In this document: in pieces, positions 1 to 7,597 of the stretch
Layout: every line of letters starts with the position of its first letter
Position numbering within the stretch: position 1 is the stretch's first letter
Assembly (NCBI RefSeq): GCF_014269205.2
Contig: NZ_JABWRY020000004.1
Location: 3,531 to 67,530 of the forward strand
Source: Pseudomonas kermanshahensis
Lineage (GTDB): Bacteria; Pseudomonadota; Gammaproteobacteria; Pseudomonadales; Pseudomonadaceae
Direction of reading: 5' to 3'
Length of the DNA: 64,000 nt
Translations under genes and position numbers: made by a program
The notes under the pieces: generated by a model
Seen by the model: only the letters and a program-made list of their open reading frames with translations
Database searches by the model: none
Told to the model about the DNA's origin: nothing

Positions 1-1482
1 CCGCACGACAAGGGCAGCAAAGGGCCTAAGCAGTTCGTCGACCAACAGAACGACGTGACCGCTGCCGGTATCGAGCTGGCCACCCGTGAAGGCTTCGAGT
101 CGGTCGAACACGTCAAGCGCTACACCGCGCTGGGCTTCGGTACCGACCAGGGCAAACTGGGCAACATCAACGGCCTGGCCATCGCCGCCCGTTCGATCGG
201 CATCACCATCCCGGAAATGGGCACCACCATGTTCCGCCCCAACTACACGCCGGTCACCTTCGGTGCGGTAGCGGGCCGTCACTGTGGCCACCTGTTCGAA
301 CCTGTACGCTTCACCGCCCTGCATGGCTGGCACGTGAAGAACGGCGCCGAGTTCGAAGACGTTGGCCAGTGGAAACGCCCGTGGTACTTCCCCAAAGCCG
401 GTGAAGACATCCACGCCGCCGTGGCCCGCGAGTGCAAGGCCGTGCGTGACAGCGTCGGCCTGCTCGACGCCTCGACCCTGGGCAAGATCGACATCCAGGG
501 CCCGGACGCACGTGAGTTCCTCAACCGCATCTACAGCAACGCCTGGACCAAGCTCGACGTGGGCAAGGCTCGCTACGGCCTGATGTGCAAAGAAGACGGC
601 ATGGTCTTCGACGACGGCGTGACCGCCTGCGTTGGCGACAACCACTTCTACATGACCACCACCACCGGCGGCGCCGCACGCGTGCTGCAGTGGCTGGAGC
701 TGTACCACCAGACCGAATGGCCAGAGATGAAGGTGTACTTCACCTCGGTCACCGACCACTGGGCGACCATGACCCTGTCCGGCCCCAACAGCCGCAAGCT
801 GCTGAGCGCGCTGACCGACGACATCGACCTGGACAAGGACGCCTTCCCGTTCATGACCTGGAAGGAAGGCACTGTCGCCGGCGTACCGGCCCGCGTGTTC
901 CGCATCTCGTTCACCGGTGAGCTGTCGTACGAAGTGAACGTGCAGGCCAACTACGCCATGGGCGTGCTGGAAAAGATCATCGAGGCGGGCAAGCAATACA
1001 ACCTGACCCCGTATGGCACCGAGACCATGCACGTGCTGCGTGCCGAGAAGGGCTTCATCATCGTCGGCCAGGACACTGACGGCTCGATGAACCCAGACGA
1101 CCTGAACATGAGCTGGTGCGTGGGCCGCAACAAGCCATTCTCGTGGATCGGCCTGCGTGGCATGAACCGCGAAGACTGCCTGCGCGACAACCGCAAGCAG
1201 CTGGTCGGCCTCAAGCCGGTGGACCCGACCCAGTGGCTGCCAGAAGGCGCGCAACTGGTGTTCGACCCCAAGCAACCGATCCCGATGGACATGGTTGGCC
1301 ACGTCACCTCCAGCTACGCGGCCAACTCCCTGGGGTATTCGTTCGCCATGGGTGTGGTCAAAGGCGGCCTTAAGCGCATGGGCGAGCGGGTGTACTCGCC
1401 GCAGGCTGACGGCAGCGTGATCGAGGCGGAAATCGTGTCTTCGGTGTTCTTCGATCCGAAGGGTGAGCGGCAGAACGTTTAA
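1..1482 (+). CDS. soxA: Sarcosine oxidase alpha subunit, C-terminal part (cut by left edge)
   Basis: The reading frame is open from base 1 and ends at the TAA at 1480-1482, so about 493 C-terminal codons are present of a subunit that is normally about 1000 residues. SoxA is the large flavin subunit of heterotetrameric cytoplasmic sarcosine oxidase, which oxidatively demethylates sarcosine to glycine, delivering the one-carbon unit to tetrahydrofolate or as formaldehyde. The visible part includes the linker (EGFESVEHVKRYTALGFGTDQG) and the aminomethyltransferase-like (GcvT) folate domain, seen in SVGLLDASTLGKIDIQG and VGLKPVDP. It is followed by soxG, purU and fdhA on the same strand, which fits a glycine-betaine/sarcosine catabolic operon. 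The start, the FAD/NAD domains and any soxB and soxD lie outside the window. The GTG at base 55 is an internal codon, not a start. Confidence 0.95.
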   Translation, partial: PHDKGSKGPKQFVDQQNDVTAAGIELATREGFESVEHVKRYTALGFGTDQGKLGNINGLAIAARSIGITIPEMGTTMFRPNYTPVTFGAVAGRHCGHLFEPVRFTALHGWHVKNGAEFEDVGQWKRPWYFPKAGEDIHAAVARECKAVRDSVGLLDASTLGKIDIQGPDAREFLNRIYSNAWTKLDVGKARYGLMCKEDGMVFDDGVTACVGDNHFYMTTTTGGAARVLQWLELYHQTEWPEMKVYFTSVTDHWATMTLSGPNSRKLLSALTDDIDLDKDAFPFMTWKEGTVAGVPARVFRISFTGELSYEVNVQANYAMGVLEKIIEAGKQYNLTPYGTETMHVLRAEKGFIIVGQDTDGSMNPDDLNMSWCVGRNKPFSWIGLRGMNREDCLRDNRKQLVGLKPVDPTQWLPEGAQLVFDPKQPIPMDMVGHVTSSYAANSLGYSFAMGVVKGGLKRMGERVYSPQADGSVIEAEIVSSVFFDPKGERQNV

Positions 1483-1515
1483 GGCCCATGGATAGCTCCG
1501 CTTGAAATGCAAGCC

Positions 1516-1591
1516 CTGTGGGAGCGGGCTTGCCCCGCGAATGCAATGGTGGCCATGCCGCCCACTTCGCGGGACAAGCCCGCTCCCACAG
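1516..1591. repeat. REP doublet between soxA and soxG
   Basis: Two inverted REP arms (1516-1541 and 1566-1591) share the P. putida-type core GAGCGGGCTTG with CGCG ends. They are separated by about 24 bases that include GGTGGCCATGCCGCCC. The element sits inside the sox operon, so the transcript would carry a strong hairpin between soxA and soxG. Such intra-operon hairpins may protect mRNA or adjust the expression ratio; this is inference. Confidence 0.85.
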
Positions 1592-1663
1592 ACCACCACT
1601 CGCATTCGGGCATTGCGTCTGACCTTCGGTCTTACGGACAACAGAATTCAAGGCAGGTAAGAA

Positions 1664-2296
1664 ATGAGCGCTATCAACGTCTTCCAGCAAAACCCCGGCG
1701 CCGACGCCAAGGCCCAGTCGCCGCTGCACCATGCCGACCTGGCCAGCCTGGTTGGCAAGGGCCGCAAGAACGCAGGCGTGACCCTGCGTGAGAAAAAATT
1801 CCTCGGCCACCTGACCCTGCGTGGCGACGGCCATGACCCGGCCTTTGCCGCAGGCGTGCACAAGGCCCTGGGCCTGGAGCTGCCGGTGGCCCTGACCGTG
1901 GTCGCCAACAGCGACATGTCGCTGCAGTGGATGGGCCCCGACGAGTGGCTGCTGATCGTCCCGGGCGGCCAGGAGTTTGCCATCGAGCAAAAACTGCGCG
2001 CGGCCCTCGACGAGCTGCACATCCAGGTGGTCAACGTCAGCGGCGGGCAGAGCCTGCTGGAACTGCGCGGCCCGCACGTGCGCGAAGTGCTGATGAAGTC
2101 CACCAGCTATGATGTTCACCCAAACAACTTCCCGGTGGGCAAGGCCGTCGGTACGGTGTTCGCCAAGTCGCAACTGGTGATCCGCCGCACCGCCGAAGAC
2201 ACCTGGGAACTGGTGATTCGCCGCAGCTTCGCCGATTACTGGTGGCTGTGGCTGCAAGACGCATCGGCCGAATACGGCCTGAGCATCGAAGCCTAA
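1664..2296 (+). CDS. soxG: Sarcosine oxidase gamma subunit
   Basis: A 210-residue protein matching the usual length of heterotetrameric sarcosine oxidase gamma subunits. The N-terminus begins MSAINVFQQNPGADAKAQ and carries ASLVGKGRKNAGVTLREKKFLGHL, typical of Pseudomonas SoxG. The middle (SLQWMGPDEWLLIVP, VNVSGGQSLLELRGPHVREVL) has the GcvT-like fold of the family. SoxG is a small non-flavin subunit that completes the complex with SoxA, SoxB and SoxD. The start is supported by an AGGTAAG-like Shine-Dalgarno just upstream. A REP doublet separates it from soxA, and the gap to purU is only 12 bases, so the two are almost certainly co-transcribed. Confidence 0.95.
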   Translation: MSAINVFQQNPGADAKAQSPLHHADLASLVGKGRKNAGVTLREKKFLGHLTLRGDGHDPAFAAGVHKALGLELPVALTVVANSDMSLQWMGPDEWLLIVPGGQEFAIEQKLRAALDELHIQVVNVSGGQSLLELRGPHVREVLMKSTSYDVHPNNFPVGKAVGTVFAKSQLVIRRTAEDTWELVIRRSFADYWWLWLQDASAEYGLSIEA

Positions 2297-2308
2297 GGAG
2301 AGCCGCAC

Positions 2309-3166
2309 ATGAGTCGGGCACCGGATACCTGGATTCTCACCGCCGACTGCCCGAGCATGCTCGGTACCGTCGACGTGGTGACGCGTTTCCTCTACGAGCA
2401 GCGCTGCTACGTCACGGAGCACCACTCCTTCGATGACCGGCAGTCGGGGCGCTTCTTCATTCGCGTCGAATTCCGCCAGCCGGACGATTTTGACGAGGCG
2501 GGCTTCCGTGCCGGCCTCGCTGAACGTAGCGAAGCGTTCGGCATGGCCTTCGAGCTGACCGCGCCTAATCACCGCCCCAAGGTGGTGATCATGGTGTCCA
2601 AGGCTGACCACTGCCTGAACGACCTGTTGTATCGCCAGCGTATTGGCCAACTGGGCATGGACGTGGTCGCAGTGGTGTCCAACCACCCAGACCTCGAACC
2701 GCTGGCGCATTGGCACAAGATTCCTTACTACCACTTTGCACTCGACCCCAACGACAAGGCGGGGCAAGAGCGCAAGGTGCTGCAGGTGATCGAAGAGACT
2801 GGCGCGGAACTGGTCATCCTTGCCCGCTACATGCAGGTGCTGTCGCCCGAGCTGTGTCGGCGCCTGGACGGCTGGGCGATCAACATTCACCACTCGTTGT
2901 TGCCGGGGTTCAAAGGCGCCAAGCCTTATCACCAGGCGTACAACAAGGGCGTAAAGATGGTGGGCGCGACCGCGCACTACATCAACAACGATCTCGATGA
3001 AGGGCCGATCATTGCGCAGGGGGTCGAGGTGGTGGACCACAGCCATTACCCGGAAGACCTGATTGCCAAGGGGCGGGATATCGAATGCCTGACCCTGGCG
3101 CGCGCTGTGGGGTATCACATTGAGCGGCGGGTGTTCCTTAACGCCAACAGGACTGTCGTTCTCTGA
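2309..3166 (+). CDS. purU: Formyltetrahydrofolate deformylase
   Basis: A 285-residue PurU-type enzyme that hydrolyses 10-formyl-THF to THF and formate. It has an N-terminal ACT domain (about residues 5-85, from WILTADCPSMLGTVDVV) and a C-terminal formyltransferase-like domain (about 90-285). The catalytic signature is visible as WAINIHHSLLPGFKGAKPYHQA followed by NNDLDEGPII, giving the Asn/His/Asp triad of formyl transferases. The ATG follows TAAGGAGAGCC, a good Shine-Dalgarno. Placed directly after soxG, it would recycle folate loaded by sarcosine oxidase and release the carbon as formate. PurU paralogues in the sox operon are usual in Pseudomonas, so this may be one of several copies in the genome. 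Confidence 0.96.
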   Translation: MSRAPDTWILTADCPSMLGTVDVVTRFLYEQRCYVTEHHSFDDRQSGRFFIRVEFRQPDDFDEAGFRAGLAERSEAFGMAFELTAPNHRPKVVIMVSKADHCLNDLLYRQRIGQLGMDVVAVVSNHPDLEPLAHWHKIPYYHFALDPNDKAGQERKVLQVIEETGAELVILARYMQVLSPELCRRLDGWAINIHHSLLPGFKGAKPYHQAYNKGVKMVGATAHYINNDLDEGPIIAQGVEVVDHSHYPEDLIAKGRDIECLTLARAVGYHIERRVFLNANRTVVL

Positions 3167-3175
3167 CGCCTGTAA

Positions 3176-3271
3176 GGGCCTCTTCGCGGGACAAGCCCGC
3201 TCCCACAGGTACAGCGCCGCTTTCAAAGGCGGCGCTGTACCTGTGGGAGCGGGCTTGTCCCGCGAATGGGC
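3176..3271. repeat. REP doublet with a perfect inner stem
   Basis: Two REP arms (3176-3209 and 3239-3271) flank a unique inner palindrome, AGGTACAGCGCCGC and its exact complement, closed by the loop TTTCAAAG. The element can fold into one hairpin more than 40 bp long. It lies right after the purU stop and may act as the transcription or mRNA 3' boundary of the sox-purU operon. Confidence 0.88.
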
Positions 3272-3436
3272 TCAGCAAATTTTCCCTGCCGTTAAAAGGC
3301 ATCTCCCTGTCGTTTCCAGTCAGTGCAAACCGCCGTATCAGGCCCACAATTCCCCTCATCCCAGTAACACATGCCGCCCATGGATGGCGGCGCTTCAACC
3401 AACGCTGCATAAATAAAAATCAAGCGAGGTAAGAGC

Positions 3437-4636
3437 ATGTCTGGCAATCGTGGAGTGGTGTATCTCGGCGCCGGCAAGGTCGAGGTGCAGAAGATCGACT
3501 ACCCGAAAATGCAGGACCCGCGCGGCAAGAAGATCGAACACGGCGTCATTCTCAAGGTGGTCTCCACCAACATCTGCGGCTCCGACCAGCACATGGTCCG
3601 CGGCCGCACCACTGCCCAGGTCGGCCTGGTTCTGGGCCACGAAATCACCGGTGAAATTGTCGAGTTGGGGCGTGATGTCGAACGCCTTAAAAAAGGCGAC
3701 CTGGTGTCGGTACCGTTCAACGTCGCCTGCGGCCGCTGCCGCTCCTGCAAAGAAATGCACACCGGCGTCTGCCTCACTGTAAACCCGGCCCGCGCCGGCG
3801 GTGCCTACGGCTACGTCGACATGGGCGACTGGACCGGTGGCCAGGCCGAGTACGTGCTGGTGCCTTATGCCGACTTCAACCTGCTGAAACTACCGGACCG
3901 CGACAAGGCCATGGAAAAAATCCGTGACCTGACCTGCCTGTCCGACATTCTGCCCACCGGCTACCACGGCGCAGTGACGGCGGGCGTAGGCCCAGGCAGC
4001 ACCGTTTACGTCGCGGGCGCCGGCCCGGTCGGCCTGGCCGCTGCTGCGTCTGCCCGCCTGCTGGGCGCTGCCTGCGTGATCGTCGGCGACCTCAACCAAG
4101 CCCGTCTGGCGCACGCCAAGTCGCAGGGCTTCGAAGTGGTCGACCTGTCCAAGGACACCCCGCTGCACGAGCAGATCATCGACATTCTCGGTGAGCCGGA
4201 AGTGGACTGTGCCGTCGACGCCGTTGGCTTCGAGGCCCGCGGCCACGGCCATGAAGGCGCCAAGCATGAAGCCCCGGCCACCGTGCTGAACTCGCTGATG
4301 CAAGTGACCCGCGTTGCCGGCAACATCGGTATCCCGGGCCTGTACGTGACCGAAGACCCAGGTGCCGTGGATGCCGCTGCCAAGATCGGCGCCCTGAGCA
4401 TCCGCTTCGGCCTGGGTTGGGCCAAGTCGCACAGCTTCCACACCGGCCAGACACCGACCATGAAGTACAACCGCCAGCTGATGCAGGCGATCATGTGGGA
4501 CCGTATCAACATTGCTGAGGTGGTTGGCGTGCAGGTGATCAACCTGGACCAGGCGCCGGAAGGGTATGGCGAGTTCGATGCGGGCGTGCCGAAGAAGTTT
4601 GTGATTGACCCGCACAAGATGTGGGGTGCGGCGTAA
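3437..4636 (+). CDS. fdhA: Glutathione-independent formaldehyde dehydrogenase
   Basis: A 399-residue zinc-dependent medium-chain dehydrogenase, the length of the characterised P. putida enzyme. It oxidises formaldehyde to formate with tightly bound NAD and without glutathione. Catalytic-zinc residues are visible in NICGSDQHMVRG and LGHEITGEIVELG. The structural-zinc lobe is CGRCRSCKEMHTGVC (four Cys). The nucleotide-binding motif is GAGPVGLAAAA near residue 195. The ATG follows AGCGAGGTAAGAGC. It is separated from purU by about 270 bases including a REP doublet, so it may have its own promoter, but its function completes the pathway by removing formaldehyde released by sarcosine oxidation. 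A decayed second copy of its 3' end lies at 5505-5587. Confidence 0.96.
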   Translation: MSGNRGVVYLGAGKVEVQKIDYPKMQDPRGKKIEHGVILKVVSTNICGSDQHMVRGRTTAQVGLVLGHEITGEIVELGRDVERLKKGDLVSVPFNVACGRCRSCKEMHTGVCLTVNPARAGGAYGYVDMGDWTGGQAEYVLVPYADFNLLKLPDRDKAMEKIRDLTCLSDILPTGYHGAVTAGVGPGSTVYVAGAGPVGLAAAASARLLGAACVIVGDLNQARLAHAKSQGFEVVDLSKDTPLHEQIIDILGEPEVDCAVDAVGFEARGHGHEGAKHEAPATVLNSLMQVTRVAGNIGIPGLYVTEDPGAVDAAAKIGALSIRFGLGWAKSHSFHTGQTPTMKYNRQLMQAIMWDRINIAEVVGVQVINLDQAPEGYGEFDAGVPKKFVIDPHKMWGAA

Positions 4637-4650
4637 TTTAAAATTGAGAT

Positions 4651-4679
4651 AAAAGCCCTTCGAATGAGGGGCTTTTTTC
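4651..4679 (+). terminator. Rho-independent terminator of fdhA
   Basis: AAAAGCCC and GGGCTTTT form a stem around a loop of about 10 bases, followed by a run of T. It starts 15 bases after the fdhA stop. The position and T-run support intrinsic termination of the upstream operon. Confidence 0.85.
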
Positions 4680-4852
4680 TAGACTACAACCTACAAGGCT
4701 TGAGCTGATGAACCAGAAGGCCCAACTCTCTACCGCTGCTGCGGGGTACGCCTTATTAAGGCGTCATGCCCCTTGAACTTCTGTAGCTTCCACGAATGTA
4801 TATACCTTCAATTGTGGGGGCTTGGGCTTTAGCGAAAAGACTTTCACCTAAT
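4680..4852. other. Gene-free AT-rich spacer with a short palindrome
   Basis: No credible coding frame is seen on either strand. The stretch holds one exact odd palindrome, ACGCCTTATTAAGGCGT, at 4748-4764. Base composition is clearly lower in GC than the flanking core genes, like the Rhs-type sequence that follows. Confidence 0.4.
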
Positions 4853-5313
4853 TTAACGATGAAGTCGTTCCGTTCGGCTCTTGATTTCCGTGCGGAGGTA
4901 TTTACTCACGCTAGGAGATAATGGCGGATTATGTCCATTGGCACTCAGATGCGCATTCAGCTGCCTGATCTCGATGTCATTAGCCACATACTCGGATAAA
5001 TTGTACTGTGCAATATATTCTTTGGTATCTGCTGTTTCGATGATATACAGCGTTTCACGGTGGAATGTCGAATTGTGTGTTTTTGGTTCCAGCTTATAAT
5101 TTCTGGTGTTTCCGGGTTTTTCTAGCAGATTAACTGCTGGCTCTGATGGCTTTCTTGGGTGATAAATCTCGATTTGAATAGAGGGGATTTTTTCTGCTCG
5201 CCCAGTGGGATATCCGCACTACGAAAAATGGCGCGGTGGTGGTCGCCTTGGTTGACGGTAATCAGCTTGTTACCCTGGTAGAAGAAAAGCAAACGGTTCG
5301 ATCCTTTGCTCAT
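4853..5313 (-). pseudogene. Frameshifted orphan Rhs-type gene (leader plus unrelated tail)
   Basis: From 5313 the minus strand encodes a leader, MSKGSNRLLFFYQGNKLI then HRAIFRSADIPLGEQ, that parallels the start of the intact Rhs-core protein at 5616-6542 (VHYFYQSGKL, ISRSIQTPDIPLAQ). After about 40 codons this frame meets a run of six A and soon stops. Shifting by -1 within that run opens a frame of about 110 further codons (IPSIQIEIYHPRKPSE ... TEIKSRTERLHR) ending at the TAA at 4853-4855. The conserved Rhs core is absent, so the leader appears fused directly to a variable tail. Most likely it is a deletion-scarred toxin gene inactivated by a homopolymer slip. The alternative is expression by slippage on the A run. 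The tail matches no family I recognise. Confidence 0.55.
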
Positions 5314-5432
5314 GATTCAGGTCTCTGCTGCTCTGGATGTATGGGGTGTGCCTGAAGCCCATTCTGAACAGCAAGAATTTCGATACTGGCAGAAATAACA
5401 GTTTTTTCAGCTTCCCCAGCACTGCCTCATAA

Positions 5433-5460
5433 CCTGTGGGGTTTGCTCGCGAAGAGGCCA
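5433..5460. repeat. Decayed single REP arm
   Basis: The sequence from CCTGTGGG to GCGAAGAGGCC keeps both ends of a REP arm, but the centre is shortened and altered, and no inverted partner is seen nearby. It marks old non-coding spacer between the Rhs remnant and the fdhA relic. Confidence 0.5.
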
Positions 5461-5504
5461 GCCCTGCCAATCCATGACTCAGCGCATCATCCCCTGCTCG
5501 GCAT

Positions 5505-5587
5505 CAGATCGGTACGCTGAGCTTCCGCTTCGTCTTGAACTGGGTCGAAGCGCATAGTTTCCACGCCAGCGGGACCCTGACCGTCGA
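5505..5587 (+). pseudogene. Relic of the fdhA (or fdhA-paralogue) 3' region
   Basis: Read from 5505, the plus strand gives QIGTLSFRFVLNWVEAHSFH then TLTVEG. This aligns without gaps to fdhA codons starting at 4382, KIGALSIRFGLGWAKSHSFH then TPTMK. About two thirds of the bases also match, including LS-RF, W and HSFH. The similarity stops abruptly on both sides. It is therefore a decayed fragment of a duplicated formaldehyde dehydrogenase, either a copy of the neighbouring fdhA or of a paralogue. It lies between two Rhs-type genes, which suggests a past duplication or recombination at the fdhA 3' end. Confidence 0.65.
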
Positions 5588-5615
5588 AGGGTTTTTGTGG
5601 TCAGCATCGCCGAAT

Positions 5616-6542
5616 CTATGTGTTACTCCCTCTGATGACATAAATCATATTCTCCAAACTATTTATTTTACGATCTAGAGATGTAATTTTTTGATCAAGT
5701 TTATGGGTGGTGTAGTGGAGTTTGTACATCTCCTGAATTCCAGGATTTGAGTTGTAAAAGCTTGTTAAATTGGTTTCAGCTACTTGTGCGTCGACGATTT
5801 GCGCGAAGGCGGCATCAGAGTTCCAGTGACCGCGCGCTGTTCTTTCATTTTTAGATTGAGTGGTGTGTATAAGGTCATGCATTTCTTTAAGCTTGCCTGG
5901 GTTGTTGAATGAATAATTCAAAACCTTTTGTTTGTCTTCTTTTAGGCTAGGGTTATCCAGCTCCAGCTTGGCGCGCTCTTGTTTTAATTGATTTAGCCGA
6001 AGCGTCATAGGGCTTTCTGACGGCGAAGGTGCGGAGGTTACTTTGTGGGTGGTAGCGCCTGCCGAATTGTTTTTTTTCCCTGGGGGGGCATGACCTGAGG
6101 GGTCTAAGTGATTAATTGGGTCTCCGGAGCAATAGGCATATGCGTTAATGCCTCCGTCATCGAAGGGGCTTAGCGAATCAGGAGATAAAAATCGCATCAG
6201 TATGGGGCTAAACACCCGGTAGCCATTGCCCAGTACATAGCTTTCAGACCCTGTGTCGAGCCGTTCTGCATTAAAACCTAAGACAGTGCTTGACGAGGGG
6301 AGAGTTGGATCGTAACCGTAAGTAGTGAATGTATGGACTTCTGTTTTTTGGGGGGCATTCAACCTGAGCACCGAGCCGCCATTTTCTACTGCCAACAGTC
6401 CAGTACCCAATATTGTATCGGTATTTCGTTGTGCAAGTGGAATGTCAGGAGTTTGTATGCTCCTGGATATCTGGCCACCTTGCTGTACGCTGGAGAGCTT
6501 GCCGCTTTGGTAGAAGTAATGGACAGTGCCTTCGCGTTTCAT
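5616..6542 (-). CDS. Orphan Rhs repeat-associated core protein with variable C-terminus
   Basis: A 308-residue protein if started at the ATG encoding MKREGTVHYFYQSGKL; the frame is open upstream, so a longer start is possible. Residues about 75-153 are the Rhs-associated core: YGYDPTLP, LGFNAERLD, GYRVFSPILMRFLSPDSLSPF, GGINAYAYCSGDPINHLDPSGH. After the DPSGH boundary comes a 155-residue tail (GKKNNSAGATTHK onward) rich in Lys, Glu and Leu, with a predicted coiled-coil end (KLDQKITSLDRKINSLENM). I do not recognise a toxin fold in it. Full-length Rhs proteins have many YD repeats before the core. This one has essentially none, as is common for short Pseudomonas orphans. No immunity gene is visible downstream on the minus strand. 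The low GC contrasts with its neighbours and suggests horizontal origin. Confidence 0.8.
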   Translation of the reverse strand: MKREGTVHYFYQSGKLSSVQQGGQISRSIQTPDIPLAQRNTDTILGTGLLAVENGGSVLRLNAPQKTEVHTFTTYGYDPTLPSSSTVLGFNAERLDTGSESYVLGNGYRVFSPILMRFLSPDSLSPFDDGGINAYAYCSGDPINHLDPSGHAPPGKKNNSAGATTHKVTSAPSPSESPMTLRLNQLKQERAKLELDNPSLKEDKQKVLNYSFNNPGKLKEMHDLIHTTQSKNERTARGHWNSDAAFAQIVDAQVAETNLTSFYNSNPGIQEMYKLHYTTHKLDQKITSLDRKINSLENMIYVIRGSNT

Positions 6543-6870
6543 GGGATATCCATAATAATTTGTCAGAAATGTAATGCTTTGATAAATGTAGCTATGCGTT
6601 ATTGGTTTAACAACTAGCAAAAATGATAGGTGCTTAGGTCGAGCGATCACCACTAGGCTGGGAGCTAGGTGTACGGTCCCGGAATGAGAGGGTGCTGACA
6701 GTGAGGGTTGGGCCTGTCAGTTAGCGGGGCCGCTGTGCGCCCTTCGCGGGCAAGCCCGCACACAACAGAGGGTACGCGACATACCCCGATACGCGGCCTG
6801 GAACAAACCACCAATCCTTCAGTCGAATGCCTCGTTTCCCCGGCCATCCCGGCCCACGAGGTCCCTCCCG
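6543..6870. other. Divergent intergenic region with a lone REP arm
   Basis: This 328-base gap separates the Rhs-type gene (minus) from the DUF2780 gene (plus) and should hold both promoters. A single REP-like hairpin, TTCGCGGGCAAGCCCGC, lies at about 6738-6754 without an inverted partner. GC rises sharply at about 6.7 kb, which marks the right edge of the AT-rich accessory patch. Confidence 0.45.
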
Positions 6871-7446
6871 ATGAAAGCATTCACCCTGGCAACCCTGATG
6901 ACCCTGGCCGCAAGCCCGGTGTTCGCCTTCAACCTCAGCGATGCCGCCAATGCCGTGTCGGCCATGCAGAACCAAAAACAACAGGGCCAGGTGCAGGCGC
7001 CCGAGGCGCAGGCCAATTTGCTCAATACCTTGGGCAGTGAACTGAAGATCACCCCGGAACAGGCCGTGGGCGGGGCGGGGGCGATGCTGGGTTTGGCGCG
7101 CAATAACCTGAGTTCCGACGACTACGGTCAGCTGACCAAAGCTGTGCCTGGGCTGGACTTGCTGTCCGGTGCCAATGCGCTGGGCGGGTTGAGTGGGTTG
7201 GGTGAGCTGCTCGGCAAGAACAGCGAAAGCCAGTCGGCGTTGAACAATGCGCTGGGCAACAACGTGGAGAACCGCAGCGACCTGGACAGCGCGTTCAAGG
7301 CGCTGGGCATGGATACCGGGATGATCGGGCAGTTTGCACCGTTGATTCTGCAGTACCTGGGGCAGCAGGGGATTGCAGGCTCGTTGCTGCAGAACCTGGG
7401 TAGCCTGTGGACAACCCCCGCGCCGTTGGCTCAGCCTTCGGTCTGA
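6871..7446 (+). CDS. DUF2780 family exported protein
   Basis: A 191-residue protein with a clear N-terminal signal peptide (MKAFTLATLMTLAASPVFAF), so it is probably periplasmic. The body resembles DUF2780 (VcgC/VcgE-like) proteins: LLNTLGSELKITPEQAVGGAGAMLGLARNNLSSDDY, then LSGANALGGLSGLGELLG and a helical, Gly/Leu-rich C-terminus. The function of the family is not established. It stands alone between the Rhs patch and a convergent permease gene, with a long inverted repeat after its stop that could serve as a bidirectional terminator. Confidence 0.85.
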   Translation: MKAFTLATLMTLAASPVFAFNLSDAANAVSAMQNQKQQGQVQAPEAQANLLNTLGSELKITPEQAVGGAGAMLGLARNNLSSDDYGQLTKAVPGLDLLSGANALGGLSGLGELLGKNSESQSALNNALGNNVENRSDLDSAFKALGMDTGMIGQFAPLILQYLGQQGIAGSLLQNLGSLWTTPAPLAQPSV

Positions 7447-7462
7447 AGGCCTAACACCATTT

Positions 7463-7580
7463 CTGTGGGAGCGGCCTTGTGTAGCGAAAGGGGCGCGCAG
7501 CGGCCCCAGGATTTAAGCATCACAGTCAAGATTGCTGGGGCCGCTACGCGACCCTTTCGCGACACAAGGCCGCTCCCACA
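7463..7580. repeat. Long inverted repeat (REP variant doublet) between convergent genes
   Basis: The arms CTGTGGGAGCGGCCTTGTG and its complement near 7560-7580 are extended inward by GCGAAAGGG/CCCTTTCGC and by a GGGGCCGC/GCGGCCCC stem. It belongs to a REP variant with ACACAAGGCCGCTCC in place of the GGGCAAGCCCGCTCC core. It lies between the convergent DUF2780 and permease genes, where a hairpin would end both transcripts. Confidence 0.82.
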
Positions 7581-7597
7581 AAGCACAATTGCGTAGA

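Noticed and set aside
1370..3226. 618-codon open frame on the minus strand across soxG and purU
   Set aside because: It is antisense to two well-supported genes with clear family motifs. Long shadow frames are normal at this GC content, and its product has no recognisable domain.
4881..5099. 72-codon plus-strand frame in the AT-rich patch
   Set aside because: The minus strand reads as the tail of the frameshifted Rhs-type gene. The plus frame is Ser/Cys-rich without a ribosome site.
5270..5470. 66-codon minus-strand frame between the Rhs remnant and the fdhA relic
   Set aside because: It contains a translated decayed REP arm (GLASSRANPTGYEA), so it is not a gene or an immunity protein.
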